NCBI GenBank assembly: GCA_963590165.1
Contig: CAVANO010000007.1
Location: 1-42,532 of the forward strand
Reading direction: 5' to 3'
Origin: UBA11524 sp963590165
Lineage (GTDB): Bacteria; Bacillota; Clostridia; Christensenellales; Aristaeellaceae
DNA: 42,532 bases
Shown here: one piece after another, positions 1 to 8,645 of the stretch
Layout of the letters: every line of letters starts with the position of its first letter
Numbering within the stretch: position 1 is the stretch's first letter
Program-made: the position numbers and the translations under genes
Notes under the pieces: generated by a model
Told to the model about the DNA's origin: nothing
The model's database searches: none
Seen by the model: only the letters and a program-made list of their open reading frames with translations

Positions 1-108
1 AATGTTCGCTTTGATGCCACTTCTTTTTGTGTTGCACTTAGATTATAAATTCAAGACTATAAGGACAGGGGAAGCAAAATCGGCAGCGAGATTGGCGCCG
101 GTCTGACG

Positions 109-1656
109 ATGCTTTTCCTCGGCATCTGCGGCGTTTTCATCAACATGCAGGTGTTTACGCAGATTCGCTTGGGCAGCAATCTCGCGACGAATGGCGAAAT
201 CCTGGCGCAGTGCTGGTTCCTGTCAATGTTCTTCGCCTGCATCGGGAGCCTGCTCATGGGGCTGATTGCCAGAATGCCGCTCATTCAGACCGGCGGCATG
301 AGTCTGAGTATGCTGCTATTGTCGATGTACGGCAGCATGACGGGACTGACGTATTACAATCTGCTGTTTGTGTGCTTTGTTGCGTCTATTGTGTATACGC
401 TGCTGAATATCATTCCGGGCGTGAACGCATTCTTCTGCCGGATGATTCCGCAGCCTGTGCGCAAGGCGCTTCCTGCGGCGGCTGGTCTGCTGATGGCTTG
501 GATTGCCATTCAGCTGACAGGACTTGTCTCCGCAGACAGCAGCGCCATTTCTGCCTACGGCGCAGGTGTGCAGCTGCCGTCCATGAGCGATTCAGTGGCG
601 ATGTTCCATACAATTTCGCTTTCGGAGTACGGCTATTCCACCGATCGCTATCATCCGCTGCTGCTCGTGACGGCCATTTCCGTGGTGCTGACAGTTGTCC
701 TCTATTGCGTTCTCCGCGGGCGCTGCAAAAAGAGCGTGCTCATCAGCTTCCTTGGCGGCACGGCATGCTTTTTTGCACTGTATCTGCTTGTTGTCTGCTA
801 TGACTTCAAGACAGGCAATTTCATTCCGGAATCACTCTTCGGCAGACTGTGGATGGTCGGCGGCGAGGATGCCATGTTCTACCATCTGGATACAACGCTG
901 CGCAGCATCTCCTTCGGGCGCATCTTTGCAAAGGGCGTTGACTTCACCGCGTTCAAAGAGGCTGGCGGCAGCATGACGCAACTGTTTGCATTCGGCATCC
1001 TGAACTATGTGCTCATCAGTACACTGAGCAATGATGCTGTTCTGCAGACTGCTGCGGATGACATCGGTGATGCGTCGCTGGCAGAAGGAAAATCGCGCAC
1101 GCTGGTTTATGCCTGCAGCGGTCTCATCAACATCGCTGCGCCCATGTACGGCTGCGGTCCGCTCATGATCGGCGAAGCATCCGCCGCCGGCACGAAGGAC
1201 AACGCCAAATCCGGCATTGCTGCGATTGTCGCCGCCGTCGGCTTTGGTGCGTCGACCGTGATTATGCTGCTTCCGGCGCTGTTTGCTACTTCCTACACCT
1301 ATGAACTGGAATTCAACATGTATGGGCATTACGGCAAGGTGTTTGAATATTTTTGCCGGTGCGGCTTCGCAGTCGCGGATATCGTTATGGTGATGGTTGG
1401 ACTGCATATGGCGGTCAAATCGCTGAAAATCGACTGGTCGGATTCCGTTGCAGTTGCCTCCTTCTTTGCGACTGTGATGGGCACGATATTCACCGGCAGC
1501 ATTGCAGTCGGCACCTGCATCGGTGTGCCGGTGTACGTGCTGACGTTGCTTACCCGCAAGCGCACGGAGCAGACTGCCGCAACGAAGCGTGACCTGCTTC
1601 CTGTGCTGCTGATGACGGTTATTTCCATTGCCCTGATTGCCCTGACGATTCACTAA
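109..1656 (+). CDS. NCS2/AzgA-like purine (xanthine/hypoxanthine-type) permease, N-terminus uncertain
   Basis: Polytopic membrane protein of at least 515 residues. The order and character of its segments, including the acidic SNDAVLQTAADDIGDAS stretch (about residues 303-320) and the SAAGTKDNAKSGIAA loop (about residues 360-375), resemble the AzgA-type branch of the nucleobase:cation symporters. These import purines such as hypoxanthine, guanine or xanthine. The substrate is inferred from family only. The first ATG at 109 is probably not the true start: the frame is open from 49 and encodes DRGSKIGSEIGAGLT, which matches the conserved family lead-in before the first helix, but there is no ATG, GTG or TTG codon between the stop at 46 and 109. 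Frame 2 just upstream encodes LDYKFK, also family-like, so a one-base frameshift near 50-62 is possible. A hairpin terminator follows the stop. Confidence 0.72.
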   Translation: MLFLGICGVFINMQVFTQIRLGSNLATNGEILAQCWFLSMFFACIGSLLMGLIARMPLIQTGGMSLSMLLLSMYGSMTGLTYYNLLFVCFVASIVYTLLNIIPGVNAFFCRMIPQPVRKALPAAAGLLMAWIAIQLTGLVSADSSAISAYGAGVQLPSMSDSVAMFHTISLSEYGYSTDRYHPLLLVTAISVVLTVVLYCVLRGRCKKSVLISFLGGTACFFALYLLVVCYDFKTGNFIPESLFGRLWMVGGEDAMFYHLDTTLRSISFGRIFAKGVDFTAFKEAGGSMTQLFAFGILNYVLISTLSNDAVLQTAADDIGDASLAEGKSRTLVYACSGLINIAAPMYGCGPLMIGEASAAGTKDNAKSGIAAIVAAVGFGASTVIMLLPALFATSYTYELEFNMYGHYGKVFEYFCRCGFAVADIVMVMVGLHMAVKSLKIDWSDSVAVASFFATVMGTIFTGSIAVGTCIGVPVYVLTLLTRKRTEQTAATKRDLLPVLLMTVISIALIALTIH

Positions 1657-1680
1657 ATTCAGCATTCCTTGAGAAACAAA

Positions 1681-1721
1681 CATCCCCGAACCTGCCTGCA
1701 AGGACAAGTCCGGGGTGTTTT
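1681..1721 (+). terminator. Putative terminator after the NCS2 permease
   Basis: CATCCCCG (1681-1688) can pair with CGGGGTG (1711-1717), leaving one bulged T, and a TTTT run follows at 1718-1721. It lies 25 bases after the permease stop and before the convergent gene ending at 1793. Confidence 0.6.
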
Positions 1722-1792
1722 CATATGGATTAGATCGTTTTTCTTCAGCAAAGGCGGTCGTAAAATCCATGCAACGATTTTGGACTGTGGAA

Positions 1793-2350
1793 TTACTTGG
1801 CGAAGCTGAGGCTGCCCAGCACCTGCTCGAGCGCAGTGGTGGAAGCCAGTTCAAGATCCTCGTCAGCAACTTCAGTATCTTCATTCGCATTGTTCTCATA
1901 GAAGCTGTACACCGTCACCACATAGCATCCGCCATCAAAGTTGCGGGCATAGAAGCTGGTTGTGATGGTGTTTTCACCGTCAGATGCTTCGCAATCGGTA
2001 ACGAACCATTCAACCGTGTCCGGCTCATTAAAGAAGGCGGAGTCGGTCATGACCTCAGTGCCAAACGCGTCTGCCACGCCAGCCATGTAGGAAGCCGCAT
2101 CAGTGTCAGCAAGCACCTTGATGGTGAAGTAAACAGATTCAGCTGTTTCAGGGAGGTAGACGCCTTCGACCGTGCCGTTTTCGCTGATGATGACGCTGAA
2201 GTCATCCTTGCTGTAGGTGAAGGTCGCGCCGTTATCGGTGGTTACAGTGGTGGTGCCGTCATCATTGGTGGTTTCGGTCATGTCGGCAAGCGCGAAGGTA
2301 GCAGTCAGCAGCATCATCGCAGCAAGGACCAGAGACAGAAGCTTTTTCAT
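1793..2350 (-). CDS. Small secreted protein of unknown function
   Basis: 185 residues. Begins with a classical signal peptide (MKKLLSLVLAAMMLLTATFALA, cleaved around residue 22) and no lipobox cysteine, so it is expected to be secreted rather than lipid-anchored. The mature part is acidic and Thr/Asp/Glu-rich, with two Cys in the second half. I recognise no catalytic motif. The start at 2350 is chosen because AGGAGGAATATTCC precedes it; an upstream in-frame ATG at 2383 would put non-signal sequence in front. It lies downstream of the flippase gene on the same strand, separated by 88 bases, so it may be the last gene of the polysaccharide operon or have its own transcript. Confidence 0.75.
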   Translation of the reverse strand: MKKLLSLVLAAMMLLTATFALADMTETTNDDGTTTVTTDNGATFTYSKDDFSVIISENGTVEGVYLPETAESVYFTIKVLADTDAASYMAGVADAFGTEVMTDSAFFNEPDTVEWFVTDCEASDGENTITTSFYARNFDGGCYVVTVYSFYENNANEDTEVADEDLELASTTALEQVLGSLSFAK

Positions 2351-2438
2351 AGGAATATTCCTCCTCATTTGGGCTGCCTGCACAGCGGCGGGCGCCTCTT
2401 TTTCCCGGGCTGTATTGCCCGGACATCCATCTAACGAT

Positions 2439-3989
2439 TCACGAGGAGCGTTTATTCCTGAAAAACAGAAAATTTTTAACTATTTTTTTGATTTGCACCC
2501 ATTCAGCGTGGTCGAACACAACCATCGCATGCACAAAGGCTCCGATGACGGAGCAAAGCAATGCAATGGCAATCAGCCCAAGCCACGAGGACGGGTAATA
2601 AATCCTGCTGATCAGCGCGAAAACAGCAACGAGCAGGATGCTGCTGAGCGTGTGCCTAATGAGCGTCGGGTAGAAAGCTGTTTTCTTCACCTGCAGACAA
2701 TGCGACACATACAGCGGATTGAACACGAAATTTACCAGCCACGATAGGATGGTGGTGGTCAATACGACTGCGTAAATGCCCATGCCGCAATACTGGATGA
2801 GCACATACATGCCTCCGACATTCAGCAAGCCGGAAAGAATCGTGATAAAGCAGGGAATTTTGACCTTGACCGTCAGATTATAGCCGTAATAAAGCGGATA
2901 GACAGCGCCCTCGATGACGCAGCCGATGATGGTCACAATGGTGATGCCCTGCAGCAGACTGATATCCTGATTGGGCGTCCACAACTGATAATATGCGGTG
3001 CCGAACACAGCAAGCCCTGCAAAGGCGATATTCGATACCATGCCGTTCAGCTTGATGCCCAGCTTAAAGGAAGAAATCAGCGCATCTTTGTTTCCGCTGG
3101 CGTAGTATTTCAGCTGCATCGGCTGAAATGCAGTCGAAACAAGCTGGAAGAGTGTCGAAAAGATGGTCGAGAACGTCTTGACGATTGCCAGCTGACCGGC
3201 TGTGTAGGGCGACAGGAGCATGTTCGTAATCAGCAAATCAAGCCCCGTGTTCAGCGTATTGCCGAGGCTGTTCAAGGAGCTCCAGATGCCTGAACTCAGC
3301 AGCTGCCTCACCGCCCCGATGGAAAAGCAGTCTTTTTGCAGCCTGAGCTCCGGCGTATAGCGGCGTGTCAGCCCGATGTTCATGAGGAGGATGACGGCGG
3401 AGGAGATGATCAGCCCGATGCCCACATAGTAAACATGCGGCGTAAGCATCGAAAACGCAATCAGCAGGAAGGCTGCCTCCGCGAGATAGGAAATTACGCG
3501 TGCAAGGCTGCCCATTTCAAGGCGGTTTCTAATGGTCGTTGCCGTTTGAAATACCGTGCTGCAGGAGAGAATCAGGAAATTCAGCACATCCAGCAGAAAG
3601 AGTTTCTTGACATCCTCAAGCAGATGCGACGGAATCGTCAGGAAGGCATCGAGCCTTGCGATGATGACACCTGCCAGCATGAAGATTGCAATCGCCAGAA
3701 GAAGATCCGCAGCAAACACGGAATTGAAGTAGGTATTCGCCTGCTTCATATTGCCCTGATGATATTCAATCGAGATGTACCGGGCAGAAAAGGAATTGAG
3801 CGCGATGGTGAAAATCAGCGCGTAATCGGCGAATGTCTTTGCCAGCGAAACAAAGCCGTATGCCTCCGTACCGATGGTTTCGGTAATCATCGGGGTCAGC
3901 ACAAGCGAAATCAGATAGTTCAGCGCGACGGCAAAGAACGAAAAGAGCACCGAAATGATTAATTGCTTGCCTGTGCTTCTTGATGCCAT
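2439..3989 (-). CDS. Wzx-like polysaccharide flippase (MATE/MOP superfamily)
   Basis: 516 residues, almost entirely hydrophobic, with about 12-14 predicted membrane segments. The start (MASRSTGKQLIISVLFSFFA, then GTEAYGFVSLAKTF) is typical of oligosaccharide exporters of the MOP superfamily, which flip lipid-linked repeat units across the membrane. The start at 3989 has GGAGAGG upstream and gives a 31-base overlap with the preceding ligase/polymerase gene, suggesting coupled translation; the longer ATG at 4049 lies deep in that gene. Last recognisable polysaccharide gene of the operon. A short hairpin (CCGGGC/GCCCGG, 2405-2422) follows but lacks a U-tract on this strand. Confidence 0.85.
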   Translation of the reverse strand: MASRSTGKQLIISVLFSFFAVALNYLISLVLTPMITETIGTEAYGFVSLAKTFADYALIFTIALNSFSARYISIEYHQGNMKQANTYFNSVFAADLLLAIAIFMLAGVIIARLDAFLTIPSHLLEDVKKLFLLDVLNFLILSCSTVFQTATTIRNRLEMGSLARVISYLAEAAFLLIAFSMLTPHVYYVGIGLIISSAVILLMNIGLTRRYTPELRLQKDCFSIGAVRQLLSSGIWSSLNSLGNTLNTGLDLLITNMLLSPYTAGQLAIVKTFSTIFSTLFQLVSTAFQPMQLKYYASGNKDALISSFKLGIKLNGMVSNIAFAGLAVFGTAYYQLWTPNQDISLLQGITIVTIIGCVIEGAVYPLYYGYNLTVKVKIPCFITILSGLLNVGGMYVLIQYCGMGIYAVVLTTTILSWLVNFVFNPLYVSHCLQVKKTAFYPTLIRHTLSSILLVAVFALISRIYYPSSWLGLIAIALLCSVIGAFVHAMVVFDHAEWVQIKKIVKNFLFFRNKRSS

Positions 3990-5230
3990 GAACTTTCCTC
4001 TCCTGATTTGCAAGGTGTTTCTCGGGCAGTCACGGGCTTGTCGGAACAAAAGACAGCGCTCAGCACGGCAAGATCGTAGAAGAACATGGACACTGCCTGA
4101 CCGAAATAGTTTTCCATCATACTCATGATAAAAAAGAGCAGCTGCACGTAAAACGAGAAATCAAGGGCAAGATTCGAGCCGCTCCTTTTCTTTTTGAGCG
4201 TGCGGATGAAAATCCAGAAGATGGGTGCAAACCAGATGACTGTGCCGATAACGCCTCGCTCGACAAGCACTGTCAAATAGGCGTTGTCCACCAGGGAGCC
4301 GCCGCCTGCCTCAATCCCCTGACCCACGCCGTAACCGAAGAGCGGATGGTTCCAGAAGTTATCCAGTGCCGTACGCCAAATCTCCTGCCGGCCGTTGAGC
4401 AAATTACCCGAAAGCCGAGAGAACTTGTCCAGCAGTCCCTGCATGCCCGGAATCTTGTCGATGCCGAAGGACAGCAGGAACGCGATGCCCGCAATCAGCA
4501 GCAGGAAGCGCGACACCTTGCTGTGACTCGTATCAAAGTACACGATCATGAGAATCAGGAACAGCGCGAGTATGGAGCCTCGGCGCGTCGTGAACAGCAC
4601 ACCGGTGGTGAAGAGCGCAATCAGCATAATATGGATGAGCCGTTGCCGTTTTTGCTTTGCATATCGGGCGAGAACTGCCGCAGTGATGGCACCGATGGTC
4701 ATGTACATTGCTGTCATGCTCGTCTGCACCGTAAAGCCGTAATAGGACGCGTTGTAGGTCATCTGGAGAATGATGTCACTGTGCGCATAGGACGGCAGCA
4801 GGGGCATGATCACCGCTTTGTATACTTCAGGCAGCAGCACCTGCAGGTAAATGCACAGCAGATGGACAATGCAGAATGCCAGTGTGAATTTGAGCAGCCG
4901 CTCAGCGGATACATGACGCGCTATCATCGCAGCAACACCGAGATAAATAAAGAAGTAGAGCGCACCGATGACCGAATTCCATGCGTCTGCAGCAAAAAAA
5001 CACAGTGGCAGCCCGACAAGCAGGCTTAGAAACAGAACTGCCTCCGTTTTCTTGACCGGCTGTTTTTTCCAGAAAAGGCTGACGGCACCGATGCCGAACA
5101 TGACAGGCCAGAAAACCTGCGGATTCAATCGCAGTACAAAGGAGGAGGCAAAGAAAAAATGCCACAGGATGATGAAGGCTGCCAGCTCATACAGCTTCGA
5201 TGATTTGGAGACGCTGCGCAGGGATATCAT
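3959..5230 (-). CDS. O-antigen ligase/polymerase-like membrane protein (Wzy_C family)
   Basis: 423 residues with about 10-12 membrane helices. The motif HPLFGYGVGQG (about residues 293-303), followed by VDNAYLTVLVERGVIG, is the characteristic Wzy/WaaL loop and helix. The family polymerises or ligates polysaccharide repeat units on the outer face of the membrane; ligase and polymerase cannot be told apart by sequence. AGGAGG lies immediately upstream of the ATG at 5230. It is 25 bases downstream of a glycosyltransferase gene and overlaps the flippase gene, so it belongs to the same operon. Confidence 0.85.
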   Translation of the reverse strand: MISLRSVSKSSKLYELAAFIILWHFFFASSFVLRLNPQVFWPVMFGIGAVSLFWKKQPVKKTEAVLFLSLLVGLPLCFFAADAWNSVIGALYFFIYLGVAAMIARHVSAERLLKFTLAFCIVHLLCIYLQVLLPEVYKAVIMPLLPSYAHSDIILQMTYNASYYGFTVQTSMTAMYMTIGAITAAVLARYAKQKRQRLIHIMLIALFTTGVLFTTRRGSILALFLILMIVYFDTSHSKVSRFLLLIAGIAFLLSFGIDKIPGMQGLLDKFSRLSGNLLNGRQEIWRTALDNFWNHPLFGYGVGQGIEAGGGSLVDNAYLTVLVERGVIGTVIWFAPIFWIFIRTLKKKRSGSNLALDFSFYVQLLFFIMSMMENYFGQAVSMFFYDLAVLSAVFCSDKPVTARETPCKSGEESSWHQEAQASN

Positions 5231-5255
5231 CCTTTTTCCTCCTTTCCTGCGAATC

Positions 5256-6362
5256 TTATGCGCCGGTCAGCCTGTCAAGCAGCTGCCGCATATTTCTTTG
5301 CCAATCATATGTTTTCTCATAGTATTCGCTAATGCGCGGGTCAGCCGCTGCGGTTCTTTCCTCCGCATACGTCCGCAGAAGCTGCCGCAGTTGCGCTTCG
5401 TCCGCAAAGACATCTCCTGTCACGCCCTGCACGATCAGCTCCTGCAAACCGTTGATGGCAGAAGCAATGACCGGCTTGCTGAACTTGTACGCAATCGGTA
5501 GCACGCCGCTTTGGGATGCCTCGCGGTATGGCAGGACGACTACCCCGCAATGTTCGAACAGCCAGATCATTTCGCCGTCAGTGATGAAACGGCAGATGCA
5601 GATGGTTTGATTGTCCGCCGAGGTCATGTAACTTTCGCCGGTTAGGTTGATGCCGGCAATAACCAAAGGCAGATGATAGGAAGCATCGCGGCAGTTCACT
5701 GCCTGCGCCTGAATCAGCCGGTCAACGCACTTATAAACGTCGATGCGCCCAAAGAAGAGTGCAAAACCATCCAAATCATCAAACTGTGCCAGTTCCTTCG
5801 GCATGACGGGCTCGGCAGGCATCACATGCGCACCCAACGGAAAAAGCACGGCCTTGTTGACATGCTGTGGATATTTTTCGCGGAAAAGCTGAAGGGAATG
5901 CCGCGACAGCAGAATAATCGTCTGAACGTGCCGATACGCACGCCGTGCCATGAATTTGCGGAATTTTTCGGACAGCTCGCTGTAGAGTGTCGGATGATGC
6001 GGATGCGGATTCACATCATGAATCACCATGGCGCAATTCACACGCCCTGCAAGCGCGTTCATGATGGCGGCGCACCTGACCGTGTCATCCGTTGCAATGA
6101 CGCAGCGAGGCCGTATCGCCGTAATTTGCTCTGCCAACGCCCGAACGTGCTTTTCCGAGCCGTGTGCGAATTTCGGAAAGCGATATTCGCTGATTGCATC
6201 GCAGAGAATGTCAGGACACTTTTCCTTCGTTCCTTCAGGCACGAAAAGCACAAAGGGCACGGCCATATTTTGAAGCGTCATCGCCATTTGGTTCGTGAAC
6301 TGCAGCAATCCGCCATGATTGAGCGCCGTAAACAGAACGATTTTTTCATGCATGCGGTTCAT
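5256..6362 (-). CDS. GT4-type glycosyltransferase
   Basis: 368 residues. GT-B fold glycosyltransferase: N-terminal LFTALNHGGLLQFTNQMA, a linker, and a C-terminal nucleotide-sugar-binding half with LPYREASQSGVLPIAY carrying the expected acidic residue and SG pair, followed by KPVIAS. Predicted to add a sugar to the growing lipid-linked repeat unit at the cytoplasmic membrane; donor and linkage are unknown. Start at 6362 (MNRMHEK) preferred for the AAAGG just upstream; ATG at 6353 is equally possible. Either start overlaps the end of the preceding glycosyltransferase gene (stop at 6346), indicating coupled translation. A longer reading from 6482 would lie wholly inside that gene and is rejected. 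Confidence 0.85.
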   Translation of the reverse strand: MNRMHEKIVLFTALNHGGLLQFTNQMAMTLQNMAVPFVLFVPEGTKEKCPDILCDAISEYRFPKFAHGSEKHVRALAEQITAIRPRCVIATDDTVRCAAIMNALAGRVNCAMVIHDVNPHPHHPTLYSELSEKFRKFMARRAYRHVQTIILLSRHSLQLFREKYPQHVNKAVLFPLGAHVMPAEPVMPKELAQFDDLDGFALFFGRIDVYKCVDRLIQAQAVNCRDASYHLPLVIAGINLTGESYMTSADNQTICICRFITDGEMIWLFEHCGVVVLPYREASQSGVLPIAYKFSKPVIASAINGLQELIVQGVTGDVFADEAQLRQLLRTYAEERTAAADPRISEYYEKTYDWQRNMRQLLDRLTGA

Positions 6363-7419
6363 CTGCCTTTCGTGCGCATTGCTGATATACCTTGTCAAGC
6401 GCCGCCTTATATGCACCGCAGTCAAGCAGTGAAACTGCCTTGCTGCTGACCGCATCATGCAGACGATTGTACAGCATGTCATCCGTCAGAAGGTTAACGG
6501 CGGCATCTGCGAGTTCGTCATTGTTCTTACGCAGGAAACCGGTACAGCCTTCCTCAATCAGTTCTGCCAAACCGTCCGCAGGAGTGCTGACAATCGGTAC
6601 GCCGAGCGCCATTGCCTCCAGTGCGCACATCGGCAGCCCTTCCCAGCGCGAGGTCATCAGCATCAAACGGGCACTTTGGATGATCTTGTATGGATTCGTG
6701 CAGTAACCGAGCAGGTCAACACAATCCTCCAAATGCAATGCCTGACGTTTTTTTTCGACTGCATCAAGCAACTCACCCGTCCCGATGACGGCAGCCTTCA
6801 TGGTCGGGCAGCGCTTCGCAATTGCGGCGAGTACATCCATCAGCCGTTCTGGATTCTTGGAATAGGTCAGCCGACCGACATAGACGATATCGTAGCTGTA
6901 TTCAGCCGTGTCCATCGCTGCCCTTTTCCGAACTTCGTCAATGTCGATGACGTTGTACAGAATGCTGCTTTTTTCCGCAAAGCAGCGGCAAAGCGCGTAG
7001 CCCTCATACGCCGATTGCGATACCCAGAAGATGTGTTTCGCCTTGCACGCAGCGAAGGCATACGCTACAGCCTTCAGGGAAAGAATGCGCGAGTCATAAT
7101 TGTTGTTGTGAATATGTGAAATCAGCGGGATTTTACCGCATGTCAGCGCCGCGAAAAGGCTTGCCTTCATGTCATGCGCATGAATAATGTCCGGCTGTAC
7201 TTCACGGATAACGCGCGCGACTTCCTTCGGCGAACGAACTGCAATCGGGACAAAAGGAACGTGTCTGTATTCGAGCGCCGCGCGGATGTTGTCTCCTTCA
7301 ACGCCGCAGAAAAGCATCTCCGTGTCAGGATCATGCCGGTACATCGCAACGATTTGGCAAACGACATTTTCCGCACCGGAAAAAGCGTCTGCCATTGTGA
7401 TGTGTAAAATTCTTCTCAT
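6346..7419 (-). CDS. GT4-type glycosyltransferase
   Basis: 357 residues. Opens with MRRILHITMADAFSGAENVV, typical of GT4 enzymes (Rossmann strand, then G-x-E). The C-terminal half has VYVGRLTYSKNPERLMD and the retaining E-x7-E motif in SRWEGLPMCALEAMALGVP. Predicted cytoplasmic enzyme extending a polysaccharide repeat unit. Start at 7419 chosen for AAGGAAATGCA immediately upstream; it leaves a 10-base gap after the previous stop at 7430. Its end overlaps the start of the next glycosyltransferase by up to 17 bases. Confidence 0.88.
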   Translation of the reverse strand: MRRILHITMADAFSGAENVVCQIVAMYRHDPDTEMLFCGVEGDNIRAALEYRHVPFVPIAVRSPKEVARVIREVQPDIIHAHDMKASLFAALTCGKIPLISHIHNNNYDSRILSLKAVAYAFAACKAKHIFWVSQSAYEGYALCRCFAEKSSILYNVIDIDEVRKRAAMDTAEYSYDIVYVGRLTYSKNPERLMDVLAAIAKRCPTMKAAVIGTGELLDAVEKKRQALHLEDCVDLLGYCTNPYKIIQSARLMLMTSRWEGLPMCALEAMALGVPIVSTPADGLAELIEEGCTGFLRKNNDELADAAVNLLTDDMLYNRLHDAVSSKAVSLLDCGAYKAALDKVYQQCARKADEPHA

Positions 7420-7429
7420 TGCATTTCCT

Positions 7430-8551
7430 TCAGATTGACTCATAAATTGCCTGATAAGCCGCCACGACATTCGCGAGATCATAGGGCGTCACAGTCTGTC
7501 TGTTCGCCGCTGCCAGAGCAGCACGGAATTTCACATCCGTCATCCGGCGCATCAAATCTGCCAGTGCATGCGCATCATTCGGTGCAAAAAGGCATGCATC
7601 ATTGTGCAGCAGATCCGTATTGCCGCGGATCTTGCTGGCAATGCACGGCATTCCGGCAGCCATTGCTTCCATCAGCGCACACGGCAATCCCTCGCGGCGA
7701 GACGGAAAAACAAAGCAGTCGCAGGCTTTGAGGATCATCGGGACATCGGTACGAAATCCAAGGAACAGGATGCGATCCGCTACGTGACGGTGCTGTGCAG
7801 CCTTGCGCAGCGGATGCTCCTGTTCGCCCATGCCGCAGATAACATAATATGAATTGGGAATATCCGCCTCGGCAAATGCGCGGATGGCGGTCATGTGGTT
7901 TTTGTTGTCATCGAGCTCGCCGACAGACAGGAAGATGAACGCATCCGCCGGAATGCCGAGCGACTGTCTGAATAATGCAGGATCAGCTGTCTGTGAAGCG
8001 AATCGTCCGATATCCACGCCAACGCCCGGTACTTTGATAACACGTCCGTTCTTCTTCAGGCGGAAGCGCTGTGCACGCTCGAAATCTTCGCGGTTGACTG
8101 TCATCAGCAGGTCGGTGTCATGGGCAAGCATGCGTTCCACAGGATAGTAGCAAATCCAGTTGATAAGCGGTGCACCCTGCCAGAAATGAAAGCCGTGCGC
8201 CTGATAGATCACGCACGGAATGCCGGCTTTCTTTGCACAGATTCTGCCCAGCACCCCACCGATGGGCGTGTTACAATGGACAGCGTCATATTTTTCGCGC
8301 CGCATGAGTGCAAGAAGCTGTTTTTTTGCCTGCGTGTAGTTGCTTAGTGCCAGCGGATTCCGGACGAAATCGATGTGCTCAGCCGTAATGCCGTATACCC
8401 GACAGTCCTCGCGGTAAAGCGCCTGATCTGCATCATTCATGTTGCAGGCGATTGTGAAATCAATGTTCAACCGCCGTGCAGCAAGAATTGCCGAACGCAT
8501 GAAAGCGTTGATCCGCCGTCCGGACAGGCTGGTGACATATAGCAGCTTCAT
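7430..8551 (-). CDS. GT4-type glycosyltransferase, first gene of the polysaccharide operon
   Basis: 373 residues. N-terminal MKLLYVTSLSGRRINAF, then HCNTPIGGVLGRICAKKAGIPCVIYQAHGFHFW, which closely resembles CapM/EpsF-type enzymes of capsule and exopolysaccharide clusters. C-terminal FLSVGELDDNKNH and the E-x7-E motif in SRREGLPCALMEAMAAGMP. AGGAGG precedes the ATG at 8551, and a consensus sigma-A promoter lies 40-68 bases further upstream. The operon shows no initiating sugar-phosphate transferase (WbaP/EpsL type), so that step must be encoded elsewhere. Confidence 0.88.
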   Translation of the reverse strand: MKLLYVTSLSGRRINAFMRSAILAARRLNIDFTIACNMNDADQALYREDCRVYGITAEHIDFVRNPLALSNYTQAKKQLLALMRREKYDAVHCNTPIGGVLGRICAKKAGIPCVIYQAHGFHFWQGAPLINWICYYPVERMLAHDTDLLMTVNREDFERAQRFRLKKNGRVIKVPGVGVDIGRFASQTADPALFRQSLGIPADAFIFLSVGELDDNKNHMTAIRAFAEADIPNSYYVICGMGEQEHPLRKAAQHRHVADRILFLGFRTDVPMILKACDCFVFPSRREGLPCALMEAMAAGMPCIASKIRGNTDLLHNDACLFAPNDAHALADLMRRMTDVKFRAALAAANRQTVTPYDLANVVAAYQAIYESI

Positions 8552-8590
8552 GCAGCAACCTCCTGTCAGTTAATTCAGCATATCCAGACT

Positions 8591-8619
8591 ATTATATGGT
8601 TTTCTTTGAAATGTGTCAA
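8591..8619 (-). promoter_or_regulatory. Consensus sigma-A promoter of the polysaccharide operon
   Basis: Read on the minus strand: TTGACA (8619-8614), 17-base spacer, TATAAT (8596-8591). Both hexamers are perfect. It sits between the end of the sulfatase gene (8646) and the first glycosyltransferase ATG (8551). Confidence 0.85.
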
Positions 8620-8645
8620 TGGCATTTTCCTGTGCAGCACGCCGA

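Noticed and set aside
2405..2422. CCGGGC/GCCCGG hairpin as terminator of the polysaccharide operon
   Set aside because: Stem of only 6 bp and followed on the coding strand by a purine run, not U residues.
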